Source: Candidatus Glassiibacteriota bacterium | GTDB taxonomy: Bacteria > Gemmatimonadota > Glassbacteria > GWA2-58-10 | Direction of reading: 5' to 3' | DNA: 10,638 nucleotides | Assembly: GCA_016934095.1 (NCBI GenBank) | Contig: JAFGTO010000591.1 | Coordinates: forward strand, 1 to 10,638 | Shown here: piece by piece, positions 6,036-10,638 of the stretch | Layout: each line of letters begins with the position of its first letter | Position numbering within the stretch: the stretch's first letter is position 1 | Program-made: the position numbers and the translations under genes | Notes under the pieces: generated by a model | What the model saw: the letters and a program-made list of their open reading frames with translations, nothing else | What the model was told of the DNA's origin: nothing | The model's database searches: none

Positions 6036-7139
6036 TCAGCCCAGGCTGTAGAGCTTGCCCGGGTATTCCCGCACCAGTTGTTTCATCTGCAGGCGCAGCA
6101 AGATCCCCAGCAGGATCGAAATATCAATTTCCAGCGATTCGGCCAGCTCATCGACATGCACCGGCTCGCGGCTCAGGCGGTCGAACACCCTGCGCTCCTC
6201 CCGGCTGAGGGCCGGCTCGAGTGCCGCGGGCCGCTCCTGCCCTGCGCAGCCAGGCCGGGCGGCAGGCAGGCTCCCCAGCTCGGAGAGCACGTCGGGCACG
6301 GTCTGTACCAGCTTGGCTCCCTGCTGGATCAGCCGGTTGGTCCCGTGGCTCAGGCCCCGCGCCGCATCTCCCGGCACGGCGAACACCTCGCGGTCCTGGT
6401 CCAGGGCATAGGACGCGGTAATCAGCGCTCCGCTGCTTTTCCCGGCCTCCACCACCAGCACGCCGCGCGACAAACCGCTGATAATGCGGTTGCGCCTGGG
6501 GAAGTTCTTCGCTTCCGGCGGCGTGCCCATCAGGTATTCGCTGACAATGCAGCCGTGCTCGACAATCCTGCCGGCCAGCTTCTCATTCTCCGAGGGATAG
6601 ATCCTGTCCACCCCGCACCCTAAGACCGCCACTGTGGTGCCGCCTGCGTCCAGGGCGGCCTCGTGGGCCAGCGAATCGATCCCCCGGGCCAGGCCGCTGA
6701 CAATGGTGAAACCCGCCGCGGCCAGGCCCGCGGAGAGGCTCTTCGCCATTTCCCGGCCGTAGAAGCTGGGTCCGCGCGTTCCCACCACTGCCAGGCAGGG
6801 CCGGTTGAGGTATTCGAGCTCTCCGCGGACAAAAAGCAGCGGCGGGGCATCGTAGAGCTGGGTCAGGTAAGCCGGGTACTGGTCATCGTGGCGGAAAAGC
6901 GGCCTGGCCCCGAGGGACTCCATCACCTCGACCTGCCTCTCGACTTCCCGTTCGCTCCAGTGTTTACGGGCCAGCGCCTGGAGGGCCGGCTCGCCGAGTC
7001 CCTTGACCCGGGCGAGCCGGTCGAAGTCCGCCGCCAGCACCGCCCCGGCACTGCCGAAAGTCTCGATCAGCCGGGCCAGGCGTACTGCGCCGATCCCGGG
7101 CACCAGCATCAAACGAAGCATGTCGGTCAGATTGTCCAT
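6036..7139 (-). CDS. dprA: DNA-processing protein DprA (Smf)
   Basis: DprA protects incoming single-stranded DNA during natural transformation and loads RecA onto it. From the ATG at 7139 the protein has 367 residues. A helix-hairpin-helix-like N-terminus contains VPGIGAVRLARLI (14-26). The Rossmann core carries VVGTRGPSFYG (118-128), SGLARGIDSLAHEAAL (148-163), FPRRNRIISGLS (213-224) and VPGD (255-258), all DprA signatures. Residues from about 311 form a winged-helix C-terminal domain. AGGTGG lies 11 bases before the ATG; a GTG at 7154 has no ribosome site and is less likely. The gene starts 42 bases after obg and ends 15 bases before the hemW ATG, consistent with one transcript. DprA is widespread, so it does not by itself prove competence, and no other competence gene is in the window. 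Confidence 0.97.
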   Translation of the reverse strand: MDNLTDMLRLMLVPGIGAVRLARLIETFGSAGAVLAADFDRLARVKGLGEPALQALARKHWSEREVERQVEVMESLGARPLFRHDDQYPAYLTQLYDAPPLLFVRGELEYLNRPCLAVVGTRGPSFYGREMAKSLSAGLAAAGFTIVSGLARGIDSLAHEAALDAGGTTVAVLGCGVDRIYPSENEKLAGRIVEHGCIVSEYLMGTPPEAKNFPRRNRIISGLSRGVLVVEAGKSSGALITASYALDQDREVFAVPGDAARGLSHGTNRLIQQGAKLVQTVPDVLSELGSLPAARPGCAGQERPAALEPALSREERRVFDRLSREPVHVDELAESLEIDISILLGILLRLQMKQLVREYPGKLYSLG

Positions 7140-7181
7140 CCAAGCGTGTCCCACCTGTACCGGTTTCGCCGGCGGAAAAGA

Positions 7182-8180
7182 TCACACCGGGTCTTGCCCT
7201 GACCTGACCCGGGCGACCTGGTCGGCCAGTGCGCGTAAAAGCTGCTCCAGGCCCAGGCCGCTGACCGCACTGATCCCGGTGCTCAGGAACAATTTTTCAT
7301 CCCCCACCTCGGGCAGGGCGGTCCCCGCTGGAACCAGGTCCAGCTTGCTGAACACCAGGCAGCGCGGCTTGCCGGTCAGCGCCTCCGAGTAGCTGGCCAG
7401 CTCGCCGAGCAGGGTATCATACTGGGCCCGGGGCTCTGCCGCGCTGATATCGATCAGCAAGACCAGGACGAGGGTCCTTTCGATATGGCGCAGGAAATCC
7501 AGTCCCAGGCCTTTCCCGCTGTGTGCGCCCTCGATCAGTCCGGGTATGTCGGCCACCACGAACGACCGGTTGTCGCTGACCGCCACTCCCAGGTTCGGGG
7601 TAAGCGTAGTGAAAGGGTAATCTGCGATTTTAGGTGTCGCCTGGGAAATCCTGCTCAGCAGGGTGGATTTGCCTGCATTGGGGAAACCCACCAGCCCCAC
7701 GTCGGCGATCAGCTTCAGCTCCAGCGCCACGGTCCTCGACTGCCCCGGCTCGCCATCCTGGGCGAACTGAGGGGCGCGGCGGGTGGAGCTGGCAAAACTG
7801 CTGTTTCCCCTGCCCCCGCGGCCTCCCCTGGCGGCCAGCACCCGGCTCCCGTGTTCGGTCAGATCGCCGACCTGCTCCCCTGTTTCCGCATCCCGGACCA
7901 GGGTGCCCACCGGGACCTTCACGGTTACGTCAGTGCCGCTCCTGCCGGTGCGGTTGTTGCCTCCGCCGTGGGCGCCGCGAGGCGCCCGGTAGACAGTCTT
8001 GTACCTGAAATCCATCAGGGTAGCCATCCCCTGGTCGGCCTCGAAAAAGATATCGCCGCCTCTGCCTCCGGCCCCCCCGCTGGGGCCTCCCCGGCTGTTG
8101 AACTTCTCCCGGCGGAAAGCGATCAGCCCCTTGCCTCCGTCTCCTGCGATAAGCCGGATCTCGGCCAGGTCGACAAACAT
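7182..8180 (-). CDS. obg: GTPase Obg/CgtA
   Basis: Obg is an essential GTPase involved in 50S ribosome maturation and stress control. It has 332 residues. The glycine-rich Obg fold covers about 1-158, with SRGGPSGGAGGRGGD (29-43) and RGGRGGRGNSSF (118-129). The G domain shows G1 GFPNAGKST (165-173), G2 YPFTTLTPNLG (188-198), G3 DIPG (211-214), G4 SKLD (278-281) and G5 SAVSG (304-308). G4 has Ser in place of the common Asn (NKxD), a variant I believe occurs in some Obg proteins. No C-terminal OCT domain follows, so this is the short form. The ATG at 8180 has AGGAG 7 bases upstream. It is the first gene of obg-dprA-hemW; an AT-rich stretch at 8205-8245 probably contains its promoter, but no convincing -35/-10 pair could be fixed. 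Confidence 0.97.
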   Translation of the reverse strand: MFVDLAEIRLIAGDGGKGLIAFRREKFNSRGGPSGGAGGRGGDIFFEADQGMATLMDFRYKTVYRAPRGAHGGGNNRTGRSGTDVTVKVPVGTLVRDAETGEQVGDLTEHGSRVLAARGGRGGRGNSSFASSTRRAPQFAQDGEPGQSRTVALELKLIADVGLVGFPNAGKSTLLSRISQATPKIADYPFTTLTPNLGVAVSDNRSFVVADIPGLIEGAHSGKGLGLDFLRHIERTLVLVLLIDISAAEPRAQYDTLLGELASYSEALTGKPRCLVFSKLDLVPAGTALPEVGDEKLFLSTGISAVSGLGLEQLLRALADQVARVRSGQDPV

Positions 8181-8241
8181 CTCACCACTCCTCTTGTAAG
8201 CTATAACACTTATTCGTGCTTATAATATACTCAATAAAGCA

Positions 8242-8272
8242 AAGAAGGGATAGAAATATCCTATCCCTTCTT
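8242..8272 (-). terminator. Intrinsic terminator-like hairpin downstream of icd
   Basis: A perfect 12-bp inverted repeat, AAGAAGGGATAG / CTATCCCTTCTT, with a 7-base loop lies about 80 bases after the icd stop and before obg. On the minus strand it is followed by TGCTTTATT, a weak U-tract, so termination may be incomplete. The stem itself is clear. It separates icd from the obg cluster. Confidence 0.6.
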
Positions 8273-8351
8273 CAACAGCGCCGGCCCGGCTGCTACCAGG
8301 TGCGGACCCCATCCCCGGAGGGCTGGGGCCCTTGCCCGGCAGGTGCGCCGG

Positions 8352-9599
8352 TCAGTCCATGTTATCGATCAGGGCCTGTCCGAACTCGCTGCACTTGAGC
8401 AGCCTGGCGCCCTGCATCAGCCTTTCGAGGTCGTAAGTCACAGTCTTGGCGGCGATGGCCCGCTCCACGGCCCGGTGGATCAGCTCCCTGGCTTCGCCCC
8501 AGCCCAGGTAGTCGAACATCATGCAGCCGCTGAGGATCAGCGAGCCGGGGTTGACTTTGTCCTGGCCGGCGTATTTGGGCGCGGTGCCGTGGGTGGCCTC
8601 GAAAAGGGCCACCACATCGCCCATGTTCGCACCCGGCCCCAATCCCAGCCCTCCGACCTGGGCCACCAGGGCATCCGACATGTAATCGCCGTTGAGGTTG
8701 GGCAGGGCCAGCACGCTGTACTCCCGCGGCCGGGTCAGGATCTGCTGGAGCATGGCATCGGCGATGCGGTCCTTGATCACCACCCTGCCCTGCGGGACCT
8801 TACCATCGTACTTTTCCCACAGCTCGGCCTCTGAGACAGTCTGCCCGCCGAATTCCTCGCGGGCCAGCTCGTAGCCCCAATCGCGGAAAGCACCCTCGGT
8901 GTATTTCATTATGTTGCCCTTGTGGACCAGGGTGACACTGTCGCGCCCCTGGTCGAGCGCATACTGGATCGCCTTGCGGACCAGGTTTTTGGTGCCGGTG
9001 ATACTTATCGGCTTGATCCCGATACCGCTGTCTGTACGGACATTGCAGCCCATCTCCTCGTTGAGGAAACGGATGACCTTTTCAACCTGCTCGGTGCCCT
9101 GCTGCCATTCGATCCCGGCGTAGACATCCTCGGTGTTCTCGCGGAAAATCACCATGTCCACCCACTCGGGGTTCTTGACCGGGCTGGGCACACCCGGGAA
9201 ATACCTTACCGGCCGGACACAGGCATAGAGGTTGAGCACCTGCCGCATGGTGACATTGAGGCTGCGGAAGCCCCCACCCACCGGGGTGGTCAGCGGGCCC
9301 TTGATCGCCACCAGGTAGTCGCGGATAGTGTCGACCGTTTCATCCGGCAGCCAGGAACCTGTCTTCTCGTTGGCCTTTCCGCCTGCATAGACCTCCATCC
9401 AGTATATTTTCTTTTTACCGCCGTAGGCTTTTTCCACGGCCGCGTCAAAAACCCTCACCGAGGCGGCCCAGATGTCAGGGCCGATGCCATCGCCCTCGAT
9501 AAAGGGTATTATCGGGTTGTCAGGCACTACCAGGCTGCCGTTTTTTTCAGTGATTTTTTCTCCGCCTGCAGGCGGCACGTATTTCACCTCAGGGGCCAT
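8352..9599 (-). CDS. icd: NADP-dependent isocitrate dehydrogenase
   Basis: The enzyme oxidatively decarboxylates isocitrate to 2-oxoglutarate in the TCA cycle, producing NADPH. The protein has 415 residues and aligns with the E. coli type (416) along its whole length. S113 in FRSLNV is the residue phosphorylated by AceK in E. coli. The NADP-selecting residues are present as K342 and Y343 (GTAPKYAGQDKVNPGS) and Y389 and R393 (TVTYDLERLM), which argues against NAD use. Metal-binding Asp residues appear in IADAML and NGDYMSDAL. The frame stays open upstream to 9833, but the family begins at the ATG at 9599 (MAPEVKYVPP), which has AAGGAC 6 bases upstream. The gene is apparently monocistronic: a promoter lies at 9792-9764 and a terminator hairpin follows. 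No defect is seen. Confidence 0.98.
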   Translation of the reverse strand: MAPEVKYVPPAGGEKITEKNGSLVVPDNPIIPFIEGDGIGPDIWAASVRVFDAAVEKAYGGKKKIYWMEVYAGGKANEKTGSWLPDETVDTIRDYLVAIKGPLTTPVGGGFRSLNVTMRQVLNLYACVRPVRYFPGVPSPVKNPEWVDMVIFRENTEDVYAGIEWQQGTEQVEKVIRFLNEEMGCNVRTDSGIGIKPISITGTKNLVRKAIQYALDQGRDSVTLVHKGNIMKYTEGAFRDWGYELAREEFGGQTVSEAELWEKYDGKVPQGRVVIKDRIADAMLQQILTRPREYSVLALPNLNGDYMSDALVAQVGGLGLGPGANMGDVVALFEATHGTAPKYAGQDKVNPGSLILSGCMMFDYLGWGEARELIHRAVERAIAAKTVTYDLERLMQGARLLKCSEFGQALIDNMD

Positions 9600-9763
9600 G
9601 GGTCCGTCCTTTTCTGAAGAATGCTCAGTGGTGAATGGATTTTTACTTTCCGGCAAGATGATGAAACCAGTCGGCAGCCGGCACGGAAAAATCCGCACGA
9701 ACGAGTGTAACAAGCTGCCTGCCCGCAAGCTGAAAGCCGGCCCTGCCGTGCAGCTCGACCTGT

Positions 9764-9792
9764 AATATAATCCCGTTTTCAGCAGGCGGCAA
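9764..9792 (-). promoter_or_regulatory. Sigma70-type promoter of icd
   Basis: On the minus strand, TTGCCG (9792-9787; 4 of 6 consensus bases) and TATATT (9769-9764; 5 of 6) are separated by 17 bases. The predicted start near 9757 gives an unusually long leader of about 155 bases before the icd ATG. Confidence 0.6.
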
Positions 9793-9812
9793 CCAGTTTT
9801 ACCTGTTTTTTT

Positions 9813-9827
9813 CCGGGGCCGCCCCGG
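9813..9827. repeat. Perfect GC-rich palindrome upstream of the icd promoter
   Basis: CCGGGGC-c-GCCCCGG has 7-bp arms and one central base. It lies 20 bases upstream of the -35 box of the icd promoter, next to a run of seven T on the plus strand. It is not placed as a terminator in either direction, because no T-run follows the stem. An activator or regulator site is possible. Confidence 0.4.
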
Positions 9828-9870
9828 CCCCACGTAGCGGTCTTAAAAAAAATATTTGCGGCAACGGCCG

Positions 9871-9902
9871 AAAAAAACCGCCGGAGCGGAAACCTCCAGC
9901 GG
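9871..9902 (-). terminator. Strong Rho-independent terminator of the right-edge gene
   Basis: On the minus strand, CCGCTGGAG and CTCCGGCGG form a 9-bp stem (one T-G pair) with a 7-base loop, followed directly by seven T. It lies 33 bases after the stop at 9935. A second, smaller hairpin (CGGC-cgtt-GCCG, 9858-9869) with a later run of eight T may act as a backup. Confidence 0.88.
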
Positions 9903-9934
9903 CATCTAGTCAGAAGAAAGTTGCGGGCCGTGAT

Positions 9935-10638
9935 CTACAGCGTGGTCAGGGTGGCTTCGCAGTTTTCGCAGTACCAGCGGATTGCATAGTTCATGGTACC
10001 GCAGGAAGGGCATTTGACAGTTTTCTTCTTGATAGCGTCGATCGTCTGATTGACACTCAGCGTCTGGGATTCATCGTCCATCCGGCCTACATCCAGGCTG
10101 AGCTCCAGCCTTTCGTCCAGGGAAAGCGCCCGCCGGGCGGGCGGCTCCGGAGTCTCTCCCGGGCCCTGACTGTCCGCCGGCTCCTCCACCGGATATTCCT
10201 CTTCCCGGACCCAGTCAGCTTCCCCGGCCGTCTGAGCATCCTGCTCTTCTCCGCGGCCGTTGCCGCCTGCCTGTTCGGTCTCGACAGGCTCCAGCCTGAT
10301 CTCAGTCTCCAGGTCCAGGTCTTCGTCTGCAGAGCCATGCTCCGGCTCTGATTCGACCTCCGGCCCCCGTGTCTCCGGGGCTTCGCCGGTCTGCCGCTCA
10401 ACTGCCGTACCGGTCCCGGCAGCACTCATAATAGCATCCAGGTCCAGGGTACCCTCTGCTGCCGGGTCTGCCGGCCGGGAAGGCTCCGCGCTTCCAGCCA
10501 GGTCTTTCTCCAGATCGGCTGACAGGTTAGCTTCCAGGTCGGCCGCCGGGGCAGGCTCCTCGCTTCCGGCCAGGTCTTTCTCCAGCTCAGCCGCCGGCGC
10601 AACAGGTGCCTCCGCAACAGGCTCTTCCAGGGGCCCGG
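9935..10638 (-). CDS. Acidic, low-complexity protein with C-terminal RanBP2-like zinc finger (5' end outside window)
   Basis: The frame is open from the right edge to a TAG at 9937-9935, giving 233 residues in the window. An ATG at 10429 lies within this open frame and is probably internal, because the same acidic, Ala/Pro-rich composition and a repeat continue upstream of it. Most of the protein is Glu/Asp/Pro/Ala-rich and looks disordered. About 50 residues from the end a more ordered part begins (LSLDERLELSLDVGRM), and the C-terminus holds a zinc-binding finger, CPSCGTMNYAIRWYCENC. Its spacing C-x2-C-x3-N-x6-C-x2-C equals that of RanBP2-type fingers, but the usual Trp before the first Cys is replaced by Val. 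Such fingers bind RNA or protein; I do not recognise the family and assign no function. A strong terminator follows, so this gene ends its transcript. Confidence 0.72.
   Translation of the reverse strand, partial: GPLEEPVAEAPVAPAAELEKDLAGSEEPAPAADLEANLSADLEKDLAGSAEPSRPADPAAEGTLDLDAIMSAAGTGTAVERQTGEAPETRGPEVESEPEHGSADEDLDLETEIRLEPVETEQAGGNGRGEEQDAQTAGEADWVREEEYPVEEPADSQGPGETPEPPARRALSLDERLELSLDVGRMDDESQTLSVNQTIDAIKKKTVKCPSCGTMNYAIRWYCENCEATLTTL
9959..10012 (-). other. Zinc finger (four Cys) at the C-terminus of the right-edge protein
   Basis: Codons for the four cysteines lie at 10012-10010, 10003-10001, 9970-9968 and 9961-9959. Ten residues separate the two CxxC pairs, and an Asn stands four positions after the second Cys, as in RanBP2-type fingers. 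The finger ends eight residues before the stop. Confidence 0.7.
10481..10591. repeat. 72-base-period coding repeat in the right-edge gene
   Basis: Two near-identical 39-base copies (10481-10519 and 10553-10591) lie 72 bases apart. Each encodes, on the minus strand, a LEKDLAGS peptide followed by a Glu-Pro stretch. The repeat is in frame and lies upstream of the ATG at 10429, which supports the view that coding continues to the window edge. Confidence 0.7.

Larger units (their letters stand above)
9600..9934. other. Intergenic region upstream of icd
   Basis: These 335 bases hold, in the direction of transcription, a strong terminator of the preceding gene (9902-9871), a GC palindrome (9827-9813), the icd promoter (9792-9764) and a leader of about 155 bases before the icd ATG. 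The leader stays open in the icd frame, but its translation does not resemble any Icd. No known riboswitch or RNA gene could be recognised. Short A/T runs stand at 9806-9812, 9845-9852 and 9871-9877. Confidence 0.6.

Noticed and set aside
5604..6623. A 339-codon plus-strand open frame spanning hemW and dprA
   Set aside because: It crosses two well-supported genes on the opposite strand and has no motif of its own.
8307..8328. Imperfect hairpin CCCCA..CCC / GGG..TGGGG just after icd
   Set aside because: It has no T-run and contains bulges. The perfect stem at 8242-8272 is a better terminator candidate.
9600..9833. An N-terminal extension of Icd starting at 9833
   Set aside because: The extra 78 residues have no counterpart in Icd, overlap the predicted promoter, and the ATG at 9599 has a good ribosome site and matches the family length.
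9935..10429. Treating the ATG at 10429 as the gene start
   Set aside because: The same frame is open to the right edge with matching composition and an in-frame repeat, so the start most likely lies outside the window.

Overview
The window reads as a stretch of bacterial chromosome. GC content looks high (about 60% or a little more, judged by eye). All supported genes lie on the minus strand, so transcription runs from right to left. The gene set is core bacterial: Icd, Obg, DprA, HemW, HrcA, DnaJ and RsmE, plus a CheZ-like chemotaxis phosphatase. No insertion sequence, phage gene, CRISPR array, tRNA or rRNA is visible. The content fits a Gram-negative or deep-branching, probably uncultured bacterium. 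An FCB-group or deltaproteobacteria-like lineage is only a guess.

Layout from right to left (the direction of transcription): (1) 10638-9935, the 3' end of an acidic, repeat-rich protein with a C-terminal zinc finger, closed by a strong intrinsic terminator. (2) 9934-9600, a 335-base regulatory gap with a sigma70-type promoter, then icd (9599-8352), NADP-type isocitrate dehydrogenase. (3) A hairpin at 8272-8242, then a tight cluster obg-dprA-hemW (8180-4869): ribosome-associated GTPase, DNA-uptake recombination mediator and heme chaperone. (4) A near-consensus promoter with two small palindromes, then hrcA-dnaJ-rsmE (4758-1618): heat-shock repressor, Hsp40 co-chaperone and 16S rRNA methyltransferase. 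(5) A 324-base gap with a candidate promoter, then a gene that runs off the left edge. This gene encodes a CheZ-like CheY-P phosphatase (1293-1) with two copies of the CheY-binding peptide seen in FliM and CheZ, and an acidic tail of tandem repeats.

The order hemW-hrcA-dnaJ-rsmE matches the Bacillus-type dnaK operon (hemW-hrcA-grpE-dnaK-dnaJ-prmA-rsmE) with grpE, dnaK and prmA removed. No recognisable CIRCE operator precedes hrcA.

Most of the window is ordinary housekeeping sequence. The less ordinary parts are the two edge genes, both acidic and repeat-bearing and both cut by the window, and the palindromic hrcA promoter.
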